Source: Poriferisodalis sp965204125 (GTDB lineage Bacteria > Actinomycetota > Acidimicrobiia > Acidimicrobiales > Poriferisodalaceae). From it: a stretch of DNA of 64,000 bases. Position 1 is the stretch's first letter, and each line of letters begins with the position of its first letter. A model generated the notes under the pieces. It was given only the letters and a program-made list of their open reading frames with translations, ran no database searches and was not told the origin of the DNA. The stretch lies in assembly GCF_965204125.1 (NCBI RefSeq), contig NZ_OZ241968.1:434001-498000 (forward strand). Reading direction: 5' to 3'. Below are positions 1 to 8,309 of the stretch, piece by piece. Position numbers and translations under genes: made by a program.

Positions 1-474
1 GGCCGCGCCCATCACGCCGTACACGGCGCCCGACGCCCCCACCACGAACGCTGAGGGCAGCAGCGCAACATCACCCGAGGCACTCACCACGTACGCGGCG
101 GGCAGCGTCAGCAGTGCCCCGGCCGAGCCACCGAGCAGCGACGTGACATAGACGCCGGCCTGCAGCGCCGGCCCGATGAAGTGCTCCAACCGTCGCCCCA
201 GCAGGTACAGCAGCAGCATGTTGAACGCCAGGTGCCGCACGTCGGCGTGCAAGAACGTGCCCGTGACGATGCGCCACCATTCGCCCTGCTCGGCGATGAA
301 TGCGGCGGCGGTGCCGTAGTCGCCGAGGACCGAGTCGTTCAGAGAACGGCGGGTGAGCGACAGCACCCGCACCAAGTCGTGGGTCAGGAAGAAGACCGCC
401 ACGGAGACGGCGCCGAGCGCGACGGTCGCCAGCGGCTGCCCGCCCCGCCGAACGCCAAGCCCACGCACGGACAT
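1..474 (-). CDS. Rhomboid family intramembrane serine protease (partial, C-terminus beyond window)
   Basis: The gene reads leftward and is cut by the window edge after 158 codons. It encodes a polytopic membrane protein expected to cleave substrates inside the lipid bilayer. The visible part shows the rhomboid hallmarks in order: a hydrophobic first segment (residues 16-30), the L1-loop motif GEWWRIVTGTFLHADVRH with the Trp-Arg pair at 67-68, an HxxxxHxxxN pattern (His76, His81, Asn85) in the second helix, and GASG at 146-149 with the presumed nucleophile Ser148. The catalytic His of the later helix lies outside the window. ATG at 472-474 was chosen. The frame stays open upstream, so a slightly longer product is possible. 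The gene is divergent from the AlkD-like gene. Confidence 0.85.
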   Translation of the reverse strand, partial: MSVRGLGVRRGGQPLATVALGAVSVAVFFLTHDLVRVLSLTRRSLNDSVLGDYGTAAAFIAEQGEWWRIVTGTFLHADVRHLAFNMLLLYLLGRRLEHFIGPALQAGVYVTSLLGGSAGALLTLPAAYVVSASGDVALLPSAFVVGASGAVYGVMGAA

Positions 475-664
475 GAACCCTACGAGTTGTGTACATGCCG
501 AACGCGGCAGCGTTCCGTCTCGGCGCGCACATGCGGGCACCTGTAACCCGCTGTAGTTTCAAGCCCTCTTGCGAATGCTCGGGCATGTGCAATCGCAGCG
601 ACGCAACCCTTGCCGGTTGAGCTGCCCGCACATCTATCGGGGACGTTTCAGAAAGCTTGGTGCT

Positions 665-1396
665 ATGTCGACGCTGCAAGACGTGATGACGCAGTTGCGG
701 CGCGCCGGCACGGCGCAGAATCGCAAGGTGTACGCGCGCCATGGCGCCGCCGAGCCGATGTTCGGTGTCAGCTACAAAGACCTCGGCCGCATCGCGAAGC
801 CGCTCAAGACCGATCATGCGCTTGCGGCGGAACTGTGGGCTTCAGGCAATCACGACGCCCGGGTGCTGGCGCTGCGGATCGCCGATGCATCTGCGATGAC
901 CAAGACCCGCGCCCGGCGATGGCTTCGTGATGTCGACAACTACATCCTCGCCGAGGCGCTCGGCGGGAAGCTCTCCGAGGCGCCGCATGCACGTGAACTC
1001 AGCGACGAGTGGCGAGATTCGCCCACGGAGTGGCCCGCATCGGTGGGCTGGTTCATCGTGGCCTGCACCGCCGAGCAGGCTGACGTCTGGTCCGCCAGCG
1101 AATTGCGCGGCTTGGTGGCGCAGATCGACACAGAGATCGCCGAGCGGCCGAACCGGGTGCGTCACGAGATGAACGGCGTCCTCATCGCGATCGGGCTGCG
1201 CGACGAGAGCCTGCGGCGCTCGGTGCTCAAGGTCGACGCCCGCATCGGGCCCGTACAGGTCGACCACGGCGAGACCGGCTGCAAGACGCCCGCTATCGCG
1301 CCCTACATCGACCGCACGCTGATACACCGAGAGCAAATGGCAGCACGCCGAGCCGCCAAGGCCGCAGCCAAGGCGGCTGCGAAGTCCGGCGCCTAG
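665..1396 (+). CDS. DNA alkylation repair protein, AlkD-like
   Basis: A 243-residue protein of the AlkD/AlkC type, all-helical HEAT-like DNA glycosylases that excise N3- and N7-alkylated purines. Support comes from the overall pattern: an N-terminal segment (QLRRAGTAQNRKVYARHG) followed by the family-like stretch FGVSYKDLGRIAKPLK near residue 40, a run of amphipathic helices, a central WFIVACTAEQ block and a closing YIDRT segment. The C-terminus is a short Arg/Ala/Lys-rich tail. The ATG start follows a weak GAAAG element. The stop codon overlaps that of the convergent SulP gene in the tetranucleotide CTAG (1393-1396), so no intergenic terminator is possible. The catalytic Asp could not be assigned confidently by eye. 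Confidence 0.8.
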   Translation: MSTLQDVMTQLRRAGTAQNRKVYARHGAAEPMFGVSYKDLGRIAKPLKTDHALAAELWASGNHDARVLALRIADASAMTKTRARRWLRDVDNYILAEALGGKLSEAPHARELSDEWRDSPTEWPASVGWFIVACTAEQADVWSASELRGLVAQIDTEIAERPNRVRHEMNGVLIAIGLRDESLRRSVLKVDARIGPVQVDHGETGCKTPAIAPYIDRTLIHREQMAARRAAKAAAKAAAKSGA

Positions 1397-3132
1397 CCCC
1401 CGTCTCCCCCGCCGTCGTCGCTCTCGTCCCCCCCGTCTCCGTCGAGAAGCCGGCGAGCCACCATCCGGGCGCCATCGAGATCGTCGACGAAGTTCTCCAC
1501 GGGAACGCTGCGCAGCACGTTCAGCTCCTTGACGCTGATCGCCCGCGACTCCTCGAGCCCCATCACGATGCACTTGGCACCCGAATCCAACGCCACGTCG
1601 ATGAGCTGGCCCATCATGAACGCGGCGCTGTCGTCCATGTGCCGGGTCTCGCTGAAGTCGAAGATCACCACCTCGTGCTCTTCGACATCGTGGTTGATCG
1701 AGTTGAACAGCCGGATCGACGACGACGCCGTATAGGAACCGCGCAGCGACAGCAGCCCGGTGCGCGCCGCGAACGGATCGGGACCGTCGAGGTCGAGGCT
1801 CGCCAGGCTGATGCCGCCGGACTCGTCGCCCTCGTCGTCGCCGCTGCCCGGGGGGTAAAGGAACGTCATGTCCAGCAACGGGGTCGACACCACGCCCTCG
1901 TCGAGTTCGAGGCGCTCGAACTGCCGGGCACCGGTCATCGCTGCGGCAATCAGGCCCGCTCCCACAGCCACCACCAGATCCGACACGATCGACAAAGTCA
2001 GCGTGAGCGCCATCACGCCGTACTGGTCGAGGCGGGTGCGACGCACCCGAGCGATGTATTCCCAGTCGACGATGTCGAAACCGATCTTGATGAGAATGCC
2101 GGCGAGCACCGCATGCGGGATCACTTCGGCCAGCCGGCCCAGCCCGAGCACCAGCGCACCCAGCACAACTGCGCAGAGCACGCCCGACACCCGCGTGCGG
2201 CCACCCGCCTTCACGTTGGCCACGGTGGCCGAGGTGGCCCCCGCGCCGGGCACCGCACCGATGAACGCCACCAGCACGTTGGCCGCCCCCACGCCGAGCA
2301 GCTCACGATTGGGGTGATGCTGATCGCGGGTCATCGAATCAGCCACCATCGCAGTGAGCAGGCTGTTGACCGAGCCGAGCAGCGCGAGCGTGACCGCAGG
2401 CGCTATGGCCCCGCCGACGTCTCCCCAACTGAACGACGGCATCCGCACTTCGGGCAGCCCTGAGGGAACGTCGCCGATGACCGCCACCTCGCTGATCCAC
2501 AGCACGCTGAGCACCGTGCACACGAGCAGCGCCGCGACCGACGGCGGCAGCGCCTGGCGCAGGCGGCGCGGCCAGAGCAGGCACACAGCGATGCTCAGCA
2601 CACCGAGCGCGAGAGCGCCGACGTCGACATTGCCCACCGCATCGGGCAGCGCTCGTATTGATGCCGACACGCCGCCGAGCGCCACTTCGTGGCCGAGCAG
2701 CGGGATCAACTGCACCACGATGATGATCAGCCCGACCGCGGAGGTGAATCCCGACACCACCGGATAGGGCGTGTACGACACATAGCTGCCGAGACGCAGT
2801 GCGCCCAGCAGCACCTGCACGATCCCCGCGAGCACCACGATTGCCAGGGCTTTTTCGATGTCGCCGCCGGCGTAGTCGATCACCACCACCGACATCGCGA
2901 CCGACAGCGGCGCTGTGGGCCCGGAGATCTGCGTTCGGGTGCCGCCGAAGATTGCTGCCAGCAAGCCGACCGCGACGGCACCGTAGAGGCCCGCGATTGC
3001 GCCGAGGCCCGAGGCCACACCGAACGCCAGCGAGAGCGGCAGCATGACCACCGCCGCGGTGAGACCTCCGAAGACGTCGCCGCGCAGCTGCTCGGCGCTG
3101 TAGTTCAGCGTCGGCGCTTTCAGCGTTGACAT
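1393..3132 (-). CDS. SulP family anion transporter with C-terminal STAS domain
   Basis: A 579-residue SulP/SLC26-type permease for sulfate, bicarbonate or a similar anion. Residues about 15-390 form the membrane core with 10 or more hydrophobic segments. They include the family block LPLSLAFGVASGLGAIAGLY and a central DSMTRDQHHPNRELLG motif followed by PGAGATSATVANVKAG. Residues about 455-560 form a cytoplasmic STAS domain (FDFSETRHMDDSAA). The tail is an acidic/Gly run. The start ATG lies within an inverted repeat GTTGA-CATA-TCAAC (3125-3138). It is 29 bp downstream of the lipoprotein gene and probably co-transcribed with it. It is a paralogue of the carrier at 45675-47318. Substrate cannot be read from sequence. 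Confidence 0.9.
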   Translation of the reverse strand: MSTLKAPTLNYSAEQLRGDVFGGLTAAVVMLPLSLAFGVASGLGAIAGLYGAVAVGLLAAIFGGTRTQISGPTAPLSVAMSVVVIDYAGGDIEKALAIVVLAGIVQVLLGALRLGSYVSYTPYPVVSGFTSAVGLIIIVVQLIPLLGHEVALGGVSASIRALPDAVGNVDVGALALGVLSIAVCLLWPRRLRQALPPSVAALLVCTVLSVLWISEVAVIGDVPSGLPEVRMPSFSWGDVGGAIAPAVTLALLGSVNSLLTAMVADSMTRDQHHPNRELLGVGAANVLVAFIGAVPGAGATSATVANVKAGGRTRVSGVLCAVVLGALVLGLGRLAEVIPHAVLAGILIKIGFDIVDWEYIARVRRTRLDQYGVMALTLTLSIVSDLVVAVGAGLIAAAMTGARQFERLELDEGVVSTPLLDMTFLYPPGSGDDEGDESGGISLASLDLDGPDPFAARTGLLSLRGSYTASSSIRLFNSINHDVEEHEVVIFDFSETRHMDDSAAFMMGQLIDVALDSGAKCIVMGLEESRAISVKELNVLRSVPVENFVDDLDGARMVARRLLDGDGGDESDDGGGDGG

Positions 3133-3138
3133 ATCAAC
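3125..3138. promoter_or_regulatory. Inverted repeat over the SulP start codon
   Basis: The 14-bp sequence GTTGACATATCAAC has perfect 5-bp arms and a 4-bp centre, and contains the ATG of the SulP gene. It could be a small operator or an RNA hairpin that masks the start. It could also be chance, since the arms are short. Confidence 0.3.
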
Positions 3139-3161
3139 GCCGATTCAAGCCGACGGACCGG

Positions 3162-3947
3162 CTACTGGCCGAGGAACGTATTGAGCGCCTCCAGCACGGT
3201 GGCTTTGTCGGGATCCACGAAGACGTGGGTGGCACCCGAGCTGTAGATCGAGTCGCCGATGCGTACGAGCACGCCGTAGCGGTTGACCGGCAGCCCCTGG
3301 AAGGTGGCCGTGTAGTCGGTGCCGAACGACTCGTCGCCCAGGGCGGGGTTTTCGCCCTCACTGAATGCACCCACCGCGCCGGTGGACGGCTCGGGGAACT
3401 CGCCGCAAGCGATGACCTCCACGATGTAGTTGTTGAAGGCCTGCGATGCCACGTCCGGCGACTCGAATCGAGAGATGGAGACGTCGAGGAACGGCCCCGT
3501 GAGCGGGTCGGCCGCCCAGACCGATTCGGAGTACGCCACCGGCACGATCCCGCCATATGCCGGGGTGCCGGGACAGGTCTCGGCCCGCGGGATGTTGGTG
3601 GCGGTTTGCAGGGTGTCGAAGCCCTCCGGTGTCTGGCCTTCCAGCAGGGCGCCTTCCACGGCAGGCGGCAGCGCCGCGGCTTCCGGTGCGTCAGCTTCGG
3701 TGGTGGTGGGCGGGGGCGCCTCAGTGGTGGGTGGCGGCGCCTCAGTGGTCGGCGGGGGCGCCTCGGTAGTGGGCGGGGGCGGCGGGGCCTCGGTGGTGGC
3801 GGGCGGGGGCGCCTCAGTGGTGGCAACCGTGGTCGGCGCGGCGGTGGTAGGCGCGGCCGCCTCGGTGGCGGGCGGCGGATCGTCATCGCCGCCGCACGCA
3901 GCGGCCGCGAGAGCAAGCACAACGAACAGAGCAGAGATGCGTCGCAT
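3162..3947 (-). CDS. Secreted lipoprotein with Pro/Thr/Glu-rich linker
   Basis: A 261-residue exported lipoprotein of unknown function. Residues 1-18 form a signal peptide ending in a lipobox LAAAAC, so Cys18 is the predicted acylated residue after signal peptidase II cleavage. Residues about 20-90 are a low-complexity linker built on the heptad-like unit TTEAPPP, which probably spans the cell wall. Residues 95-261 form a compact domain with paired cysteines (AETCPGTP and VIACGEFP) and the segment VSISRFESPDVASQAFNNYI. No family was recognised for this domain. The start has no Shine-Dalgarno sequence but a TAGTCT box 6 nt upstream. It precedes the SulP gene, so it may be a partner in the same transcript. 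Confidence 0.8.
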   Translation of the reverse strand: MRRISALFVVLALAAAACGGDDDPPPATEAAAPTTAAPTTVATTEAPPPATTEAPPPPPTTEAPPPTTEAPPPTTEAPPPTTTEADAPEAAALPPAVEGALLEGQTPEGFDTLQTATNIPRAETCPGTPAYGGIVPVAYSESVWAADPLTGPFLDVSISRFESPDVASQAFNNYIVEVIACGEFPEPSTGAVGAFSEGENPALGDESFGTDYTATFQGLPVNRYGVLVRIGDSIYSSGATHVFVDPDKATVLEALNTFLGQ

Positions 3948-3953
3948 AAGGGC

Positions 3954-3959
3954 AGACTA
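3954..3959 (-). promoter_or_regulatory. Leaderless -10 box TAGTCT for lipoprotein gene
   Basis: TAGTCT followed by a 6-nt spacer and then ATG. This places the expected transcription start at or next to the start codon, and no ribosome binding site is present. Confidence 0.5.
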
Positions 3960-3990
3960 CGGGCTGCAGCGATGTGATGAGAGGTACACA

Positions 3991-4839
3991 GTGAAATTCG
4001 GAATGACCCTGGCCAACACGGGTCCGCAGGTAGAGGGCGAGACAGCCATCGCGTATGCGCAGGAAGCCGAGCGAGCGGGTTTCGAGTCGCTCTGGACGGT
4101 CGAGCATGTGGTCGTGCCGGAGGGCTACCAGACGCCCTACCCGTACGCCGAAGACGGCAAGATGCCCGGCAAGCGGGACGACATCGACATTCCCGATCCG
4201 CTGATGTGGATGGCGTTCGTGGCATCGGTGACGTCGGAGATCAAGCTGGGCACGGGCGTTCTGATCGTGCCGCAGCGCAACTTCGCCGTCACGGCGAAGG
4301 CAGTTGCCACGCTCGACCGGCTGTCGCGGGGTCGCGTGCTGCTGGGAGTGGGCGCCGGATGGCTGGAAGAGGAATTCGATGCGCTGGGCGTGCCGTTCGC
4401 CGACCGCGGCGACATCACTGATGAGCATCTGCACGCCTACCGGGCGCTGTGGCAGCAGGATGTCTGCTCGTTCGAGGGCGAGCACGTTTCTTTCGACCGC
4501 GTGTACTGCCGCCCCCAGCCGTCGGGTCATATCCCGATCATCGTCGGCGGCGACAGCAAGCGTGCCGCTCGCCGCGCGGGCGAGCACGGCGACGGGTTCT
4601 TCCCCGTGTCAGGCGACCTCGACGAGATGGCGATGCTCTTCGACCATGCGAAGCGCTGCGCGGAGAAGGCGGGGCGGGATCCCGACAAGCTCGACTTCAC
4701 GACGATCGGCGCGGCTACTCCAGAATGGGTAGAGAAGTACGCAGCGATCGGCATCACCCGGCTCATCACCAATCCGATGTCACGTTCCAAGTTCGATGAC
4801 TTCAGCCGGGACATCATCACCGCCTACGCCGACGCATAG
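3991..4839 (+). CDS. LLM class F420-dependent oxidoreductase
   Basis: A 282-residue luciferase-like monooxygenase-fold (TIM barrel) enzyme of the group that normally uses coenzyme F420. The N-terminus MKFGMTLANTGPQ with the block AERAGFESLWTVEHV matches the first strands. LSRGRVLLGVGAGWLEEEF near residue 110 is the family signature, and HIPIIVGGDSKRAARRAGEHGDGFFP near residue 185 is the second cofactor-side block. The substrate is unknown. GTG at 3991 was chosen because a GAGG ribosome binding site lies 7 nt upstream. The gene is divergent from the lipoprotein gene and followed after 7 bp by the M18 aminopeptidase, so the two probably form an operon. Confidence 0.88.
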   Translation: MKFGMTLANTGPQVEGETAIAYAQEAERAGFESLWTVEHVVVPEGYQTPYPYAEDGKMPGKRDDIDIPDPLMWMAFVASVTSEIKLGTGVLIVPQRNFAVTAKAVATLDRLSRGRVLLGVGAGWLEEEFDALGVPFADRGDITDEHLHAYRALWQQDVCSFEGEHVSFDRVYCRPQPSGHIPIIVGGDSKRAARRAGEHGDGFFPVSGDLDEMAMLFDHAKRCAEKAGRDPDKLDFTTIGAATPEWVEKYAAIGITRLITNPMSRSKFDDFSRDIITAYADA

Positions 4840-4846
4840 GAGCCGC

Positions 4847-6142
4847 ATGCTCGCCTCGCTGTTCGAGTTCATCGAGGCGTCGCCATCGCCGTTTCACGCG
4901 GCTGCAGCGGCGGCCGACCGGCTAGCGGCGGCGGGCCTTGTCGAGACCGGCCGCGGCGAGCCATGGAGCGAACTGGACGTTGCGCAGGGCTTCGTGGTGC
5001 GCGACGGCGGCACCGTGGTGGCTGTGCGGGCTGGCGCCGCGGTGGACCCTGAGCGACTGCGCTTCAGTGTGATCGGCGCGCACACCGACAGCCCCAACCT
5101 GCGCGTCCGCCCCCGGCCCGACAGCAGCACGCTGGGCTACCGCCAACTCGGCGTGGAGGTGTACGGCGGCGTGCTGCTGAACTCGTGGCTCGACCGCGAC
5201 CTTGGCCTGTCGGGACGCGTGGAGGTAAGCAGCAGGGACGGCGACGGCCCAGCGGCTAGATCCCGAATGGTGCTGTGGCGCTGCGACCGGGCGCTGCTGC
5301 GCGTCCCGCAGCTCGCGATTCACTTGGATCGGGACGTGAACGACGGGCTGAAGCTCGACCGCCAGCAGCACATGACCCCGGTGTGGGGGCTGGGCGAGCC
5401 GAGCGGTTCGGGGTTCCGCGAGTTTCTGGCAGACGAGCTCGAGGTCGAGCCCGAGGCTGTGCTGGCGTGGGATGTCATGGCGCACGATCTCACGCCGCCG
5501 GCACGGCTGGGACGCGACGGGGAGATGTACGCCGCCAGTCGCATCGACAATCTGGCCTCGTGCCATGCGGCCATCGAAGCGCTGGCCGGCCTGAGTTCGC
5601 TTCCCGAGGACACGGCGGCGGTCGTCGTGCTGTTCGACCACGAGGAGATCGGCAGCGACTCCGCCACGGGCGCCGGCAGCCCGATCCTTGCCGATGCCCT
5701 CGAACGCATCGCCCACAGCCTCGGCGCCAGCCGCGAGCAGTACTTGCGGGCAGTGGCCCGTTCGCTGTGCGTGTCAGCCGACGGGGCCCACGCGGTGCAT
5801 CCGAACTATCCCGAGCGCCACGAGCCCCAGCACCTGCCGGTGCTGAACGGTGGTCCGGTCATCAAGACCAACGTCAACGTGCGTTATGCCACCGATGCGC
5901 GCACCCACGCCCGCTTCGCGGCGGCCTGCGACGCGGCCGGTGTGCCTCACCAGGTCTATTCCCACCGCGGCAACCTGCCGTGCGGCTCGACCATCGGTCC
6001 GATCACGGCATCCCGGCTGGGCATGAGCGTGGTCGACGTGGGCTCGCCCCAGCTCTCGATGCACTCGGCCCGCGAACTCGGCGGCAGCGACGACCCCGCC
6101 ATGCTCGCCGCCGCACTCGGCGCCTTCCACGCCGGCAGCTAG
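4847..6142 (+). CDS. M18 family aminopeptidase
   Basis: A 431-residue dinuclear-metal aminopeptidase of family M18 (aspartyl-aminopeptidase type), cytoplasmic, releasing N-terminal residues from peptides. The metal-binding set is visible: AHTDSP (His79, Asp81), RIDNL, DHEEIGS with the general-base Glu pair, SADGAHAVHPNYPERHEP, and MHSARE near the C-terminus. Length is normal for the family. ATG at 4847 follows an AGGAG element formed partly by the stop codon of the preceding oxidoreductase gene, so translation is probably coupled. The two acting together on one substrate is possible but not shown. Confidence 0.93.
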   Translation: MLASLFEFIEASPSPFHAAAAAADRLAAAGLVETGRGEPWSELDVAQGFVVRDGGTVVAVRAGAAVDPERLRFSVIGAHTDSPNLRVRPRPDSSTLGYRQLGVEVYGGVLLNSWLDRDLGLSGRVEVSSRDGDGPAARSRMVLWRCDRALLRVPQLAIHLDRDVNDGLKLDRQQHMTPVWGLGEPSGSGFREFLADELEVEPEAVLAWDVMAHDLTPPARLGRDGEMYAASRIDNLASCHAAIEALAGLSSLPEDTAAVVVLFDHEEIGSDSATGAGSPILADALERIAHSLGASREQYLRAVARSLCVSADGAHAVHPNYPERHEPQHLPVLNGGPVIKTNVNVRYATDARTHARFAAACDAAGVPHQVYSHRGNLPCGSTIGPITASRLGMSVVDVGSPQLSMHSARELGGSDDPAMLAAALGAFHAGS

Positions 6143-6186
6143 CGCTGCGCCCACGTGCGGGCCAGCCACCAGCACGGCACGGTCGG

Positions 6187-6942
6187 TCAGGCGTGGTGGA
6201 GGTGGTTGTCGAGGTGCGAGCAGTCATTGAAGCGGCGCAGCACCCAGTCGCCGTTGCACCGCACCACCTGGGTGATCGAGCAGTTGTCGGAACCGCCGAA
6301 CAAGAATGGCGTGGACTCGGTGATATGCGCCAGCACGGCGCCGATCACCCCGCCGTGCACGCATGCCGCCACGAGCTGGTCGGGGTGTGCGTCGGCGATG
6401 CGCCCGAGAGCAGCCATGCACCGGCCCGTGAGCTGCTCATTCGACTCGGCGCCGGGGATGACGTCCCAGCGCCGCTCAGTGTGCAGGCGCTCGTACAGCG
6501 GGTGATTGTCGGCAGCGAACTGGCGGATGCGCCCCCCGTCCCACTCGCCAAGGGCCACCTCGCGCAGATCGTGCTCGATCGTCGGGGTCATGCCCAGCCG
6601 TTCGGCAAGCGGCGCGAACGTCTGCTGGGTGCGCCGCAACGAACTCACGTACAGCGCGTCGATCGGTTCGTGTGCGAGCCGTTTCGCCATCGCCGCAGCC
6701 TGCGTGTGGCCGTTCGAGGCCAATGCCGGGTCGCCCTGGTCGCCGCGCATGGGGAACGGCTCGCCGGGGATGAAGGCCTGGGAGGCGCCATGGCGCACCA
6801 GCAGCACCTCGGTGGCGCCGGGCGGGCGGATCCACCGCTCCTGCTCGAATTGGCGGACTTCAGTATCGGACGGCGCGAGGTCGTAGTCGTCGTAGACGGG
6901 TTCCGCGTCTGCAGCCGCCGGTGTCTCGTCGGTTGATGTCAC
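6187..6942 (-). CDS. Histidine phosphatase family protein (phosphoglycerate-mutase-like)
   Basis: A 251-residue protein of the histidine phosphatase superfamily. It has the catalytic LVRHGAS motif near residue 50, a second-Arg region SSLRRTQQT, the acidic segment LREVALGEWDGG and the second catalytic His in AACVHGGVIG. The N-terminal 40 residues are acidic and probably disordered. The substrate is unknown; broad phosphomonoesterase or sugar-phosphate phosphatase activity is typical. A GTG start at 6942 was preferred over a TTG three codons upstream because TAGGTT lies 7 nt before it in the leaderless layout. It is convergent with the M18 gene (44-bp gap without a clear hairpin). Confidence 0.85.
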   Translation of the reverse strand: MTSTDETPAAADAEPVYDDYDLAPSDTEVRQFEQERWIRPPGATEVLLVRHGASQAFIPGEPFPMRGDQGDPALASNGHTQAAAMAKRLAHEPIDALYVSSLRRTQQTFAPLAERLGMTPTIEHDLREVALGEWDGGRIRQFAADNHPLYERLHTERRWDVIPGAESNEQLTGRCMAALGRIADAHPDQLVAACVHGGVIGAVLAHITESTPFLFGGSDNCSITQVVRCNGDWVLRRFNDCSHLDNHLHHA

Positions 6943-6949
6943 GGCGGGC

Positions 6950-6955
6950 AACCTA
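6950..6955 (-). promoter_or_regulatory. Leaderless -10 box TAGGTT for histidine phosphatase gene
   Basis: TAGGTT, spacer of 7 nt (GCCCGCC), then GTG. This element decides the start of the downstream gene. Confidence 0.5.
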
Positions 6956-6982
6956 GCGGCCAGCCCGCCGTCACCCGGAGCG

Positions 6983-8179
6983 CTACAGCTGGTAGGCGGC
7001 CTCGCCGTGGTCGCTCACGTCGATGCCGGCCATCTCGACCTCGGCCGAGACCCGGATGCCCATGGTCGCCTTGATGATGCTGGCGATGATCCATGTCGCA
7101 GCGAACGAGTACGCGGTGACCACGGCGATCGAGAGCACCTGGTTCCACAGCAGCACGCCGCCGCCGAAGAACACGCCGTCGATGAAGTCGCCCCCGGGCA
7201 CCGCAGATGCGTCGGCGAAGAAGCCCAAGAGGATGCCGCCGACGGCGCCGCCGACCCAGTGGATGCCGACCACGTCGAGGCTGTCGTCGAAGCCCACCCG
7301 GAACTTGGCCTCGATGGCAAAGAAGCACACCACGCCGGCGATGGCGCCGAACGCCAGCGAGTGCATCGAGCCCACGAAGCCCGCCGCCGGCGTGATGGCC
7401 ACGAGCGCCGCGACGACACCGGAGGCGATGCCGATGGTGGACACCCGCTGGTGCCGTGCGTACTCGGCGAATGCCCAGCCCACCATGCCGGCTGCAGCAG
7501 CTATGAAGGTGTTCACGAATGCCTGCGCCGCCGCACCGTCGGCCGCCAAGGCCGAGCCGGCGTTGAAGCCGAACCAGCCGAACCACAGGATGCCCGCACC
7601 CAGCATCACGAACGGCACGTTGTGCGGAACCGGCCGGTTGTCGGGCCAGCCGGAGCGCTTGCCGACGACCAGCGCCAAAGCCATCGCCGCTGCGCCGGCG
7701 TTCACGTGGATGGCGGTGCCGCCCGCGAAGTCGTGGGCAGGCAGGTTGAAGATCCAGCCGTCACCGCCGTACACCCAGTACACGACCGGCGCGTACACCA
7801 GCAGCGACCACAGCGGCACGAACAGCATCCAAGCCGAGAACTTCATGCGGTCGGCCACGGCACCCGAGATGAGCGCCGGCGTGATGGCCGCGAACGTCAT
7901 CAGGAACGCGAACTCTGCCAATCCCGCGGCGTCGTGGATGCCCTTCATGCCGACAATCGAGAAATCGCCGATGATCGGCAGGCCGCTCTCGCCGAATGCG
8001 AGGCTGTAGCCGACGAGCACCCAGATCACCGGCACGATGCCGAGGCACCACATGTTCATGTTGAGCATGTTCAGCGCGTTCTTGGCCCGCACCATGCCGC
8101 CGTAGAACAGCGCCAAGCCCGGCACCATGAACAGCACCAAGGCCGCTGCGGTCAGTATCCAGGCAATGTTGCCTTCCAT
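6983..8179 (-). CDS. amt: Ammonium transporter (Amt/MEP/Rh family)
   Basis: A 398-residue inner-membrane ammonium channel with about 11 membrane helices. Family blocks seen in order: MVPGLALFYGGMVRAKNALN, DFAGGTAIHVNAGAAAMAL with the pore His, and LGAGILWFGWFGFNAGSALA, then FDDSLDVVGIHWVGGAVGGI with the second pore-lining His. No glnK gene is adjacent, which is unusual, because Amt is often encoded beside its PII regulator. The ATG at 8179 follows a good GGAG site 7 nt upstream; a GTG directly before it (8182) is less well spaced. The stretch to the upstream CGS/CGL stop is 130 bp. Confidence 0.95.
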   Translation of the reverse strand: MEGNIAWILTAAALVLFMVPGLALFYGGMVRAKNALNMLNMNMWCLGIVPVIWVLVGYSLAFGESGLPIIGDFSIVGMKGIHDAAGLAEFAFLMTFAAITPALISGAVADRMKFSAWMLFVPLWSLLVYAPVVYWVYGGDGWIFNLPAHDFAGGTAIHVNAGAAAMALALVVGKRSGWPDNRPVPHNVPFVMLGAGILWFGWFGFNAGSALAADGAAAQAFVNTFIAAAAGMVGWAFAEYARHQRVSTIGIASGVVAALVAITPAAGFVGSMHSLAFGAIAGVVCFFAIEAKFRVGFDDSLDVVGIHWVGGAVGGILLGFFADASAVPGGDFIDGVFFGGGVLLWNQVLSIAVVTAYSFAATWIIASIIKATMGIRVSAEVEMAGIDVSDHGEAAYQL

Positions 8180-8309
8180 CACGTCTCTCCTCGTCGCGCG
8201 CGTGCGCTAGCGGGCAATAGGGCGGCTGATCCGCACATCATGGCAGGCGAGCTGCTTGGACACCGGGTTCTCGCGTGCTCCGAAACGCCCGCTGGGTGGC
8301 CGGAAAGTC

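Noticed and set aside
569..664. Longer N-terminus for the AlkD-like protein from an ATG at 569
   Set aside because: The added residues are Arg/Cys-rich and not family-like. ATG at 665 opens a typical N-terminus.
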